DNA of 64,000 nt from Carya illinoinensis (GCF_018687715.1 NC_056758.1:39651467-39715466); one strand, 5' to 3'. Positions 12,332-24,009 are shown, counted from the first letter of the stretch. Made by a program: numbers and translations. Notes: a model not told the origin generated them from the letters alone.

Positions 12332-13050
12332 AATTGGTTCAGTTTGACCATTGAGAATTCTCATATGAGAATTTTGAATTTTATGAAGAAATATTAAAAT
12401 ATTATATTTTATTATTATTATTATTTTGATATTTGAAAAAGTTAATAAAAAATTAAATTGTTTATTATATTTTGTATAGAAATTTAAAAAAATTATAATG
12501 ATAAGATGAAATTTTTGTATTTAATATGAGAAATCTTAGCGCCCAAACCATATTCAAGGAGATATATAGTATTGATCATTTTCTATTAATATCATATTTT
12601 TTTGCGGGGGTTGGGGGCAGGGAAATTTCAAAGTATCTGATAAATGTGTGAAACATTGGGCATTGGATGGACCTAAAAATGTGAACAATTCCTATATTAT
12701 ATGTTGATTCTTATTTTTATCTCCAAGAGTTTCATAAGCATTGCGATTGATAATTAATCTCAGCGCATTTTCTAAAGAAACCAAATATATGTCATGGTCT
12801 AAATAGTCAAAATGAGTGTTTTCGACACGTGGAATCTCTCTCTTTCTCTCTCTCTGATAAAATATTAAAACTATTCCCATGACCTGGTCCTATCTCTGGT
12901 TCCTTGGAAGGGTTATTTCCCATTGTTTATCATACACGTTTTTGGACCTTGTGATCTTCTCCCATTACAAAATCGTGTAGAATTTTGTCTCTGTTATTTT
13001 TTATTTTTTTTTTTGTGTTCAATTATTCACGGAGGCTGGGAAGGTTAAAC
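12332..13050. other. Intergenic region, no gene seen
   Basis: AT-rich spacer between the MULE-like and hAT elements. Nothing recognised. Confidence 0.5.
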
Positions 13051-13564
13051 TAGGGGTGTACAAAAACCATTAGAACCAACCATAACAACTTCATACTGGC
13101 TCTTGGAGCATGGAATAGGCTGAAACCGGCGTAGAACCGGTCGGCTAGCAGTGGAATTATGTCAAGACCGTCATCGGCCAGTTTGGTTTGGATTTTAAAT
13201 AGGACCAAACCGTCGAACTTGGTGATTAAAAAAAAATATTTTTTCATATATATACCATACTCAAAATGACGTCGTTTTGTGCATAACGTGTAAAAAAAAA
13301 TGTGAAACGAACCAAACGATGTCCTTTTGATATTTGATTGTCTAATCTCCCTCCCCTCTTATTTTCCTCATTTACTCTCTCTCTCTCTCTCTCTCTCTCT
13401 GACAAACCTTGCCACTAGGGAGATCAAGAACCATTGGAGTTGATACGATCAGTATATCTCCTACCTATTGATTGGTACGGTCGGTTGCTCAATGCCAATT
13501 TCTCTCATCGGTCGGCATCAATTTTGCTTAAAAAATGTGTCAAAGGTGTCGATTTTCACCCCTA
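13051..13564. mobile_element. Second non-autonomous hAT element, inverted relative to 6942-7631
   Basis: Starts TAGGGGTGTACAAAAACC and ends GATTTTCACCCCTA. Flanks are GGTTAAAC (13043-13050) and AGTTAAAT (13565-13572), matching at six of eight positions. Internally it has ACGTCGTTTT/AAACGA palindromic pieces at about 13265-13330, followed by a (CT)n tract at 13377-13400. The 6.9-kb element has its GA tract before its palindromes, so the two are related but in opposite orientation. There is no transposase. Confidence 0.75.
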
Positions 13565-15030
13565 AGTTAAATCATAACCGAGAACATTTATGAAATTTCT
13601 TAATGAGTATGGAGTTTTTATACAAGAAAATTAGATCATTTGTAATTTTATAATGGTTAATATATACAAGGTCATGATGATCATTTTCGTTTCATTCAAA
13701 ATAGATACTATCCACTCAATCGAAAATATGAGTTATATATAATTAATCAAGGTCATTTTTCAACAAAAGACGCCTCAAAATTCTCTCTCACTCACAGGCC
13801 ACAAAGCCAGAGTTCGGCCATTTTTCATTGAACGGTGTATTTTGTTGTCCCAATTATTGTGTTATCTCTAAGATAGTTGGGCCGGCCCGCCAAAAAAAGC
13901 ATGTTATTTTATCGAAGAAAACGTTCCCTGTACACTTTGTTCTTAACTAATGCACAAGGAACACATTTTGTTAAGAGGATGTCTGACTAAAAGTAATTAA
14001 AGAAGTTAAGCCCTCCATCCTAAATGTTCATAAATACTCGAATAATTTATTTTAACATATGAGTTGATCCCTCAATTAACTTCGATTTTCGAACCAGACA
14101 ACCCGTATTGGGCCGGTTTCAATAGGGGTTTTGGAATTAAAGCACCCCATCATAATTATTACGCCCTTGACCCAGGCCAGAGGCCTTGATTCGGTTATCA
14201 CAGATTATTGGGCTTACAACATTAATCACAGGGAAAGCCCATAATCTATGCGTTCAGAACAAGAAGTTCGTGCAACCATTGCACGGGCCCCGTTACCGAA
14301 TCGGTTCTGAGACCAAAATCCAAGCACTGAGATTAATAATGATTTGGACATCCTAATCTGGCCTATGTGACTGATTTATTCCCTAATAATATATCCCAGA
14401 TTTAATGATGGGCCCATAGCATATGATAAGTTGGGGTCCATGATGCCATTATTTGTTTTACATAGGAACAATATTCTAAAACGTAGCTCAATTCGGTGAG
14501 GCTTGTCATGACTTGTAAAACCATCTTATTAAATTATTAAATTATGTCTCTCAGTACCTTTCGCGATTAAATTTAGTTTTTTATTTTTTATTTTGTCCTA
14601 AGCACCTTTCCTTCGTATTTAAAATAGCACAGTTGTCGCCTGTCGGTTATTTCGGATTGTTACCTGCCGGGGCAAATTTTGGATATGTTTATTATTCTTC
14701 TATTATCCATTTTTTATATTTGATTTTTTTTAATTTTTAATTTTACTAGTTAAAAAAGTGATTATTAATAAAATTATATATTTTTTTTAATTTTTTCTTA
14801 ATGGCTAAATATATTTAAAAAATTACTTAAAAGAAAATAATAAAAAAATAAAAAATTCCTATGGGTCCATTTTTTTTTACTCTGATTTTAGCTTTCCTTA
14901 TTTTTTATCTTTTATTTTCTTCACCCCCCCCCCCCCCCCAAAAAAAAAGGAGACAGAAAAATGGTGTGCTTGTGTGAGTGAGTGAGTGTGGCATCTTCGT
15001 CATCGTAATTTTATCAAGGAAAATTTTAAT
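13565..15030. other. Intergenic region with MITE remnants
   Basis: No gene is seen. Positions 14690-14870 carry an AT-rich unit (AATTTTTAATTTTACTAG then AATAAAATTATATATTTT) that resembles units at about 23780-23890 and 38340-38500. A run of 16 C at 14924-14939 directly precedes eight or more A. Confidence 0.5.
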
Positions 15031-15196
15031 TATAAGCATAATTATACATTAATATGTACACTAATTTATTATGATTAGTTAAAAAATAAATTTTATTAAA
15101 AATAGTACTAATTTAAATTTTAAATATAAAAAAATTAATATTAATATACAGATTATTATGCAGTTTTACTTTTATATAACAAAACTCTTTTATCAT
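15031..15196. repeat. Dispersed AT-rich repeat, second copy
   Basis: Matches 7704-7865 over most of its length, including AATAAATTTTATTAAAAATA and AATTTAAATTTTAAATATAA. Confidence 0.55.
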
Positions 15197-16400
15197 TTAT
15201 ATATTTTCTTTACTTTTATATAATAAAACTCTTTTATCAATTGTATGTTTCCAGATCTTGTTTGGGCAAGTGGGCGCAGTGCGCACAATATGTGGCAGCC
15301 TTTGGTATTTCAATTTTTTTAAATATTTTTTTGGAGTCGTGTTTTGAGGAAGGGGATGGAGTCGTTCCTTTTGAGGTAGAAATTTTTTCATTTCAATGAA
15401 ACGCCATTGCAGGGCATGCAAAAGCCGTCCTTACTAGAATTTTTCCAATGGTTCTATCATCAAGGAGATGAAATTTCGAGAAAAAGAGAGGGAAAACAAA
15501 ATGGAGAGATAGAGGAAGAGAAAATGATACGAGTGAATGAAGGTGCGGCTAGATTGGTCGATTTGTCGATTTTGATGGTGAAAGATGGAATGAGTGAATC
15601 ATATTAGGTCTGGAAATTGCCATGGGAATGAGGGGGAAGGGAAAGAATCGAAGATGATCAAGGACACGGGAAACGGGAAAGGGGGAAAGGAAGGAAAGGG
15701 GAGAAATGAGAAAATGAATTTTTACAGATGGACGCAGTCAAGCAAGGCTGCGATGGAGACGCAACAACAGTTGTCCATAACATTTTTCTATAAATGATAA
15801 AGTGATAATAATGGGATGGTAACCCTATCCTACCTTTCTTGGAAACTTCGTTAGGTACTAAAGGCTGCGCATCTCCCATGGTTTTCTACTTTTCCAACCA
15901 AAATAAAGTCCCCATGAAATTAGCAGCAAGTACCCCCTTGCCCTAGCTAGCTCGGTCGGAAATTTTGATTATCTTATTTATATCTGTCTAAATTGACCAC
16001 GTGGCCCTCGTATGCCAGGTCAAATCATAACCATGCAAGCAATATGAAAGGAGCTGCCTACCTGGCTGGCATTGATGCGACTTGTCAAAGTTCCCTCACC
16101 CTGCATACATTCCTACCCAAGCTTTGTAATGCTGAAGCGCTTGACCATGACAGCTGGCCGTTCGTGGGTCTGGTTCTGAAGGGCTGGCGGGCTGGCTGTG
16201 GGCTATGGTTCGAGACTACTTGCTCTTAAATTTATTCATGACCATAATTTAAATTTATTCATTTCCTAATACAAAGTTCCAACTTTTGGTATCATCGATC
16301 ATTACACGGTACTCCTCTTCCATACGCATCATTCTCTTTGACCACTTCTTCCCGCCCAGCAGCTTCCTATTTCACGTACAATCTTGTGTGTTATACAGAA
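15197..16400. other. Upstream region of the DUF761 gene
   Basis: Several overlapping open frames of 60-80 codons occur at 15200-15880 and 15990-16230. None looks like a known protein, they overlap on opposite strands, and one is a Lys/Gly/Glu-rich purine-tract translation. I treat the region as non-coding promoter and spacer. Confidence 0.5.
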
Positions 16401-16411
16401 CCTCTTCACCA

Positions 16412-16418
16412 TATAAAT
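16412..16418 (+). promoter_or_regulatory. TATA box of the DUF761 gene
   Basis: TATAAAT in the context CACCATATAAATTCC, 133 bp before the ATG at 16551. This places transcription start near 16445. Confidence 0.6.
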
Positions 16419-16550
16419 TCCATACAGCCTACAGTTAACCCACTTTGAAAGCATATACACCTCCACCACATTATCATCCACAAAAAGCTAGCTGCCCTAT
16501 TGTTTTTTCGTAACCCATTATTCACATCAATCATACAAATCTTCTCCGAT

Positions 16551-16934
16551 ATGGGCATTGACAATTGGTCTGTGTTAACTCGCCTGAGGAGGGCAGTGAA
16601 GAAGGTCAGGTTTTTGTTGGATTTTAATGTCAACCGGTGGCGTCTAGCTTCGATGATCAACCGTACTTCTTCGAGCAATCACCACCGGCTAAGTTTCAAT
16701 GATCGGCCAGGCTTGAGAGCTTGCACTGATGATAATTTCGATACAGAGTCTGAGGAATCAGGCCCCTCTGCAAGGAGTTTACAGAGAACAATAAGCTATC
16801 CATCCGAAGACGATATCGACAAGAGAGCTGACATGTTTATTGCTAATTTCTATCGCCAACTTAAGATAGATAGGCAGATTTCGCTCGAACTTCATTATTG
16901 TCGGGACAATAGCTTCGAGGCAATCTCTCCATGA
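16551..16934 (+). CDS. Small DUF761 (cotton-fibre-protein-like) protein
   Basis: Single exon of 127 residues. The frame is open upstream to about 16500 but has no ATG before 16551, so translation starts at MGIDNWSVL. The N-terminal half is basic (LRRAVKKVRF, VNRWRLAS), the middle is acidic and Ser-rich (DTESEESGPSARS), and the C-terminus has the DUF761 signature: an acidic DDIDKRADMFI followed by a basic amphipathic stretch FYRQLKIDRQISLEL. Plant DUF761 proteins are short, often stress- or fibre-associated, and their biochemical role is unknown. A TATA box at 16412 and a T-rich region after the stop fit a complete small gene. In some Arabidopsis blocks a similar small protein lies near the GT31 gene, as here, though I am not certain of that locus. 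Confidence 0.8.
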   Translation: MGIDNWSVLTRLRRAVKKVRFLLDFNVNRWRLASMINRTSSSNHHRLSFNDRPGLRACTDDNFDTESEESGPSARSLQRTISYPSEDDIDKRADMFIANFYRQLKIDRQISLELHYCRDNSFEAISP

Positions 16935-18002
16935 CAGTGTTCACCTTTTTTTTTTTTTTTTTCTTTTGTAAATCTTCTCTCTCTTGTTTTGTTCTTGATC
17001 ATTATTTGCTGATGGAGGCTTTGATATTTTTAAAAAAAGGGCCTGAATATTGAATTTGTTGTTGTGCTGCTTTTGATTTTGAAGAAAGGTTTTGTATGGT
17101 GATCGGGTTGATAGAAGAAATTGGTACGAGATTGTAGTACTGCCTATTGGACAATTCAGAGAGTGTTCTTTCTTTCATTGACGACTTAAAAATATTGTAA
17201 TACGAAGTATCAATTCTTTTGTGTACTTGTAAAGTTTCAATGTATAATGTGTTTTCTCCCCCTTCATTTCGCTCTTTGATCTCAATTCAACATGCTTATG
17301 AATTGTATAGATCATATATAGGAAGAATGCAAGCAAAAAATGCGACTTTCGGTTTCTTATAAGTTATATACACAGTATATATATGGCCGATGCAGTAGTT
17401 GCCTGATTGGCCGGTTTGTGTTCTTGTTTTAAAGTATTATGAAATGGGCACAATTTCTATTTTGTTGTTTAAATTTACAAGTCCCAAGACAGAGTTCCTT
17501 AGCCAAAAACAGTAGAGAGGATAAAATCCAAGGAATAGATTTCACATCAAAGGTACAAATTAATCGATCATAGGCCTGGTTTTTATTTTTGAGGCTTGGG
17601 ATTTCACAGATATGAAAGGTTCACACGCTACTTTGCCATATTACCTTATCACAAACATGGTGTTAAGGGATATATTGCAGATCGATGTATAAATGTTGAA
17701 ATCTCCGATGCCAATTTAGGCTTTCTGAAACTTAGGCCGGTACAAGAATGTTCATAACTAATTACAGTTTAAACCCAAGAGCAGATAATCTAACTCAAAA
17801 TTATAGCAATTTAGACTTCTTTTCATGTTGTGGATGCTCTACGCGTATCACGTGTCGGCATATGTTTAGTACATTATTTTATGCTTGGAGAGCAAGAACG
17901 CTTCCGTGCTCCAATTAAGCGCGCGCTCATATTGCTTCCTTCACGTACACCACTAATTTGTGCGTGATTTACGTTTTTTTTTTTTTTTAAAACTTTGATT
18001 AA
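16935..18002. other. 3' flank of the DUF761 gene and spacer
   Basis: T-rich 3' UTR sequence from 16935, with likely polyadenylation by about 17260 (TGTATAATGTGTTTTC). After that comes intergenic sequence without a recognisable gene. Confidence 0.45.
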
Positions 18003-18142
18003 GATTGTGTTTGGTTATTAAAGTGATTTCAGATATTTTGTAAATAGTAAGGAAAAAATAATAAAAAAGTAATAATAAAATATTAAATAGTAGTATAAAA
18101 TAGTAAAAAGTATATAAAAAGTAATGATAAAATAATGAATAG

Positions 18143-19201
18143 TAGGCTTGCAACCTGCCCATACAAAGTTGGATTTGGGCCCGACCTGACCGACCCGATG
18201 AAACCTTAAAAGTGCGCCAACTCGACCTAAACCGACCAATTCCTCTTCCCCCATTTTTTTTGGGATCGCCGAAACTCTTTGGAGAGATGGACCAAGGGTT
18301 TCATCCTCAATGGAGCATGGGTTTGGACGGGCAAGGCTTCACTCTGCTCACGCCCATGTCCAAGCACAGCCACGCCCATGCCTACTCAATCGTGCAAGAG
18401 ATGGATTCTAATCCCTCCTCCACTGCCGCTGGTTCTCTATGCGTGTCCTATTTCAAATCAAACAACCATCTTTCAGTAATCATCTTCTTATATTTTTGTT
18501 TATCACCTAAACCAAAACCTCACTAGTTCGTTCTTCACTTTGTTGCTACTCCATTTCAAATCACCATTTTAATTTATGTAAAAAAGTTCTAATGGCAAAT
18601 ATTATTCAATTTTCGAAATCTGTTTAGCTATGAGGAAAAAAAAAGGGGAAGCTTCCATGCCTCTCCTTATGCTCTGCAAGGACACATCTAGAAGATTTTT
18701 GGGGTTCACATCAATAAGACGAAACAAGCAAAGGAGAGGCACTTATTCATAACTTGCTCTGCCAAGAATCTTCTAGACGTGTCTTTGCAAAGCATTCGTT
18801 TGAGCAAATATTTTGCTGCCGGGGGACACCAACTAGAAAAACAAGACTAGGGTTCTTCTCAATCTAAAGATGCAGAATTGAAGAAACCTGTGATGGTTCA
18901 ATCGAACTAGGTAGATGGAGAAGCATCACCAGGTTGAGAGAGTGTGCAGATCTGGGCCAGGGGAGCAACAACAGAAGGTCTATAGCGAAAGGTGATGGAG
19001 AATGCCGACAAAGAAGGTTGATGGTGACAGTGACTCAGAACGCCACTGGCTAAGATTTCTGCGGGCAATGGGGAGAAGAGAAACGGGTTCGACTAAAACA
19101 ACTCGCTATTATATGTTGATCCGATGAACCCGTTTTTGTTCAAATTGGACGGATCGGTTAGTCGGACGAATCGGGCCCAAGGTCCTAAATGCACAACCCT
19201 A
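18143..19201. mobile_element. Non-autonomous hAT element with perfect 8-bp target duplication
   Basis: Begins TAGGCTTGCAACC and ends GCACAACCCTA. Flanking ATGAATAG occurs at 18135-18142 and 19202-19209, a perfect 8-bp duplication. Subterminal regions carry CGACCTGACCGACC and GGACGGATCGG motifs. The 1,059-bp interior includes a less AT-rich open frame at 18289-18526 (beginning MDQGFHPQW) and an internal hairpin. No transposase is recognised. The interior may be captured host sequence, but I cannot identify a source. Confidence 0.85.
18671..18793. repeat. Inverted repeat inside the hAT element
   Basis: GCTCTGCAAGGACACATCTA plus GAAGATT (18671-18697) pairs with the complement of 18767-18793, with three mismatches in 27 bp. 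The loop is about 69 nt. Confidence 0.7.
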
Positions 19202-19252
19202 ATGAATAGTAGAGTAGCATACTCCATCATCCAAACTAGTCCTAAGAAATTG

Positions 19253-19380
19253 TTTGGATAGTGAAATGAGATGAGATGTGATGTTTTAGATGCAAGCTGA
19301 ATAAAATATTATAAAAATATTAATTTTTAATATTATTATTATTTAAAAATTTTAAAAAATTAAATTATTTATTAGATTGA
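19253..19380. repeat. Partial MITE of the TTTGGATAGTGAGATGAGATG family
   Basis: Begins TTGTTTGGATAGTGAAATGAGATG and runs into AT-rich sequence. The same family appears complete at 32807-32986 and reversed at about 23520-23660. Confidence 0.55.
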
Positions 19381-20828
19381 GTCCATATACGGCCTAATTT
19401 TAGATCGAGGCATTGAATGTGCTCAATCTAAAATGCTCCGACACCTCCGGCCCAGTCAAATTAAGGAATAAAGCGCACATTGAGGCTTTGGAGCATTTAT
19501 CCTTCCTCAGGTCCATAAACTGCACGTATGCATCGTTTTTGGATTGAACAAACGAATCAATCAATTCAAATATATTGATAGTTGTCGCAACTACGCCGTC
19601 AGGGAACAAGCGTCTCTTTTTTCTTTCTTCTAAACCATGGAAGAAGTAAATGGCAAGACGAAGCAAAGCTTTTCAAGAACCATGCAAATAATTTTAGAAA
19701 AATAATAGTTACAGTTGTAAGTCTGTAAGTATCGTGCAATCACTTTTAAAAAAATGAATAAATACAATATCTACATAAAAAGAAATTAATTTTTTAATAG
19801 TAGATCCTATTTTTTTAAAGTGAATGCATAACACTTGCTCACTTTATGACTATATGTAACATTACTCATAATTTTATGATAGGTAATTAATAAATTTTCA
19901 AACTTTAAATCGAGAAATGCATTAGCGATAAAGAGATTTCGTAAAAGTAAACATATGAAATGATGCAGCTTAATATGATACGTTAGTTTGTAAACCTAAT
20001 TTTATTATAAAATAAATTGAACGTGTTAAACGAAATCACATAAGTTTATATATTTAGTTTTATAAAATGTCTTTGTACCAATACATAAGACTTTACTTTT
20101 AAAGCCGTAAGCGCAACTCCAATATAAGAAACGTTATAATCAAATGATAACGAGGCAATTATAAGTGGCAGAGTTATGCAGTTGGAGACGTACGTGCATT
20201 GCAAGTCTACATCCTACTAGTTGGTTTTCGTAACACATGTTAGCAGCAGGTTTTTTGGATCACTGCAATGTGTTTTGAATGGTTAAATAGCATGTTTTCT
20301 GGGTCAACGGCGCCTTGCTTTCTATTCAAATTATGGCGGGTCTCGAGTAAGCTGAAGACAATGAAGCAAGCCGACCATGTTCGTCCACATTTACCTAATT
20401 ACGAAATGTTGACCAAATCACTTTAGCAATATGCAAGCAAGACTAGAAAAATATGTAATATATTAAAGTGTAGCTAACATTAGGCACCAATCCACCTTCC
20501 CCACTAATTCCCAGTGCTTTTCTTGCGCCTTTGGTGCCATAAACTGTGAGATTGCTCAATTCTTGCCCCATATTCAGACCCAGAAAAAGACTGGAAACTC
20601 CTTAATTCAATATAAAAGAAAAAAGAGACTCAAGAGTTTACTCAGTGATGCTGCCATCCACATTAAGGACAGGACAGTAAATTAATTCATACGGTGTATG
20701 CTGATCTCTCTTATTTTCTTCGCATCTTCCTTACATGGGAGAAAAGTCAAAATATGCTAGTCTCATACCACGGTATTGACAACGTACTAATGCGTTTCGC
20801 CTAAGAAAAGTTGGAAAATTTTATTAAT
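19381..20828. other. Promoter and spacer of the GT31 gene, with MITE copy 3
   Basis: Positions 19701-19868 hold a third copy of the TACATATARTCATA MITE family (right end CTTTATGACTATATGTAAC). An 88-codon minus frame at 19400-19666 is not recognised. The rest is upstream sequence of the GT31 gene. Confidence 0.5.
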
Positions 20829-20836
20829 ATATATAG
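20829..20836 (+). promoter_or_regulatory. TATA box of the GT31 gene
   Basis: TATATATA lies 75 bp before the ATG at 20904. It is only about 18 bp before the first in-frame ATG at 20847. This argues that transcription starts after 20847 and that the later ATG is used. Confidence 0.5.
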
Positions 20837-20903
20837 CATCTGATACATGACTCCATCACTATCAGACACATCCGGCCCGTTGCTTAGACCACACCATTCG
20901 AAA

Positions 20904-21911
20904 ATGGCTGAAGACCGGTTCAATTGCCGAATAGAGATGAAGAACGCAAGGCTAGACCGGCGACGTTTTGTACTTTCTTCTTTCTTCTTCATCTTGTTTC
21001 TTTGTTTCTTAGCTTCCATCAATGAAGTCCGATTTGATAGCCTGCTGAAGTTTGGTCAGTGTGCTTTAGCCAGCAGCATGCACTCACAATCGTTCAATTC
21101 AATATCGTCGGATCACAACTTGTCGGCCACCTCGAATGCTAGCGCTTCCTCAGACGACATCCGAATCCTCATTGGCATCCTAACATTACCGGATCAATAC
21201 CAGCGCCGCCACTTCCTCCGTCTCATCTACGGCACACAAGAAGCTCCAACGGGTGTCAAAGTCGACGTCAAGTTCGTGTTCTGCAATCTAACAAAGGAAG
21301 ACCAAAAGGTACTCGTTGCACTAGAGATAATGCGTTACGATGATATCATAATCCTCGACTGCAAAGAGAACATGAACAAGGGTAAGACTTACACATACTT
21401 CTCAAGCTTGCCAGAAATGCTGAGCGACGCAAATGGTCCTTCTCCTCCATATCATTATGTCATGAAAGCCGACGATGATACCTATTTTAGGGTGAACAAT
21501 TTGGTGGAATCTTTAAGGCCATTGCCCCGAGAAGACTTGTACTATGGTTATGTTATTCCATGTCCTAGCATGGACCCCTTTAAGCATTACATGTCAGGAA
21601 TGGGATATTTGATTTCTTGGGACATAGTGGAGTGGATTAGGGAATCAGAGATCCCCAAGAACCATTTGGAAGGGCCAGAGGATAAGACTTTTGGGGATTG
21701 GATTCGAGAAGGGCATCGTGCTAAGAATAGGTACAATGCCAAGTGGTCGATGTACAACTTTCCCGAACCGCACACTGGATGTACACACGAGCTTTGGCCA
21801 GATACGATCGCGGTTCATTTGTTGAAGAACCAGGAGAAATGGGTTCGGACATTGAAGTATTTCAATGTCACTGCTCATTTGAAACCATCGAAATTGTATC
21901 ATATACCTTAG
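20904..21911 (+). CDS. GT31 beta-1,3-galactosyltransferase-like type II Golgi protein
   Basis: Single exon, 335 residues from the ATG at 20904, which sits in a good plant context (AAAATGGC). An in-frame ATG at 20847 would add 19 residues but lies too close to the TATA box. Order of parts: a short basic cytosolic tail ending RLDRRR; one membrane anchor at about residues 20-40 (FVLSSFFFILFLCFLASI); a Ser/Asn-rich stem; then the Galactosyltransferase (Pfam 01762-type) domain with ILIGILTLPDQYQRR, the metal-binding acidic triplet ADDDTYF at about 189-195, and PEDKTFGDWI at about 258-267, which aligns with the EDVxxG motif of the family. There is no galectin domain, unlike the hydroxyproline galactosyltransferases. 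The acceptor is unknown; arabinogalactan or N-glycan chains are usual for the family. Confidence 0.9.
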   Translation: MAEDRFNCRIEMKNARLDRRRFVLSSFFFILFLCFLASINEVRFDSLLKFGQCALASSMHSQSFNSISSDHNLSATSNASASSDDIRILIGILTLPDQYQRRHFLRLIYGTQEAPTGVKVDVKFVFCNLTKEDQKVLVALEIMRYDDIIILDCKENMNKGKTYTYFSSLPEMLSDANGPSPPYHYVMKADDDTYFRVNNLVESLRPLPREDLYYGYVIPCPSMDPFKHYMSGMGYLISWDIVEWIRESEIPKNHLEGPEDKTFGDWIREGHRAKNRYNAKWSMYNFPEPHTGCTHELWPDTIAVHLLKNQEKWVRTLKYFNVTAHLKPSKLYHIP

Positions 21912-24000
21912 GTACTAATCTATATTTCGAATACTATTTTGCTTAATTATGATCATATATATTCTTTTATTCGATCGCACAATTTGATCGATGGATATAT
22001 ACAGTCTGATGATCATCTTGATCGGATTTATAATTCATGTTTTCTGTCTTTGGTATTTCAAATGTGAAATTCCCTTCCTATAGGCAGTACTGCAAGTCTT
22101 CATGAGGCCTCAATCTCATAGTAAAGAACAATCTGATTTATTTTTTTATTATTTAATTGTGGTGCAATAGGATAACATGAATTCTTGACATTTGTAATTA
22201 ATTATCATGTGACTTTTTAGTCTTTTACAAACGGTACATTTATATGATATATGCTGCTTAGATCTTATTGGTTATTGGATGGGGATGAATATTTTTATGA
22301 GTTGAGTTAGTTTTGTACCCAATTTTATATAGAAGAGTGAAGTTTATAAATCTTGTCTCAATTTTAATTGGGATCTTATCGATGCATTATTAATAAAGAA
22401 AAAGTATAATATTAGATATAGTTTTAAAATTTGTAAATATTTAAAAAAGTGGGACCCATTATGAAAACTAGAATTTGTTTAATATGTGCATATCTTTTAA
22501 AAAATGAAAAATGATAAACACACGTAACTTTTCATAACACTTTACACAAAAATAGTTCAAAGTATGAGTATTTTTGTAAAATATCTTATAAAAGTGATAT
22601 CATTTTATAAAAATATTCTTATTTTATAATATGTATTGTGAAATGTACTGAGAGGTTTGGTTTTAAAATTGAGATAAAACTACTTCGTACGGAGAGATTC
22701 TCTCCCATTCAAATACTTTGTTTTACTTTATGAGATTAAAAATCATCCCATTTCGAAATGAGAAAATGGTTGCGGTGGCAAGTAAGCATGTTGTAAACAA
22801 TAGAGGGTGGTGAGATGGTGTGGCAAGGGCCTTCCATGGTTGAGGAGCGCCTTAGCCACTTTGTGGTCGAAAAGCTTTTGGTTAAGAAAGGGTAGCGAGA
22901 TCCTCCATCCTTAGGCGAGAAGCTCGTGGTAAGATCTGAAGTCTGCTGCTGTGTGACTGGCGGGAAATGTCCCATCGACACTATCTATTATTGGGAACCA
23001 TCATGTTAGCAATAGAAAATGTTGGCATGTCCAGTTGTGGCCCCTAGCAACCTCATCAGGCCGTGGAAAGCTGTCAGTGACTATATAACTTGAGAAGCCT
23101 GGGCGGTCAAATAACACATTGTCGATGATAGAAAGTGTGAGTCATCCTGGTGTTGGCTGGTGGTGGCCCCTGCCAGTCCACAGATGCCAGTAAGAGGGCG
23201 CCTTTGTATGCATGACAATATACACCTGCTGCTCGCCCTTCCCCTCATAGATGCACTTTATGTTCATGGCTATTGTGGCTCAAGGCAACTACGAGCATGA
23301 CCTCCATGAGTTAGTGGCCATTCTCACTGTGGTAGAAGGTATCGATGCGGCCCATGAGGACCGGGCTCATGGTTGGGGGCTGTGAGCCATATGGGTACAT
23401 GTTATGTGCACCTGTATTCCACTATGCATGTAGTGAGTACATGTGTTATGTGAACAGTGTAAAAGTTAATTTATAAAAATAAAATCATAATTGATGGAAC
23501 TTACATCTATCAAATTTTTAAAAAGTTAAAATAATCTCATTTTACTCTCTAATACAAATACACAAAATTTTCAAAAATCATATCACCTCATCTTAACTTA
23601 ACAATTTCACTACTATTCTCAAATCATTTCATCTCATTATCCAAACAACTTCTTAATCACATAGAATAACTATATATTTTTCGCTTTCATAAAAATATAA
23701 AAATTAAAAAACTTGATGTACAATTGTATGCAAATGGTGAAATAATAATGATAGAGTTACTGCTCTCTTACTACCTACTTATTACTATATTTGCATTTGA
23801 TTTTTTTTTTAATTTTTAATTTTATTAATGATTAAACATGTTAAAAAAATACTTAGAAACTGATAAAAAAAATAAAAAACTTTAAATATCTTGTAAGTAG
23901 GAAATGGATAGTGGTTGGAAGTAACAGGTACTAACCCTATCACCACCCATCGTGAAAATCCTCCCCTGACTCGACGGTGACCTAGCTGTCTCACGGGTCA
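21912..24000. other. Intergenic region between GT31 and VDAC
   Basis: After the GT31 3' UTR, the block at 22740-23450 is clearly richer in G+C than its surroundings and has no recognisable coding frame. It is bordered by A/T-rich sequence. Positions 23520-23660 look like a reversed copy of the GAGATGAGATG MITE family (ending CATCTCATTATCCAAACAAC). About 23740-23910 carries another MITE with CTACCTACTTATTA at the left and TAAGTAGGAAATGG at the right. Confidence 0.5.
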
Positions 24001-24009
24001 ATCAAGAGT

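Larger units (their letters stand above)
18003..19252. repeat. MITE split by a hAT insertion
   Basis: The left piece 18003-18142 begins GATTGTGTTTGG and is made of AGTAATAATAAAATA-type units. The right piece 19202-19252 ends CATCATCCAAACTAGTCC. The pieces match the uninterrupted element at 31794-31995 in the YIP4 intron. The two halves are separated by the hAT element at 18143-19201. Confidence 0.65.

Noticed and set aside
15407..15880. Overlapping open frames of 66-73 codons
   Set aside because: Purine-rich low-complexity translations on both strands, no family resemblance, no splice logic.
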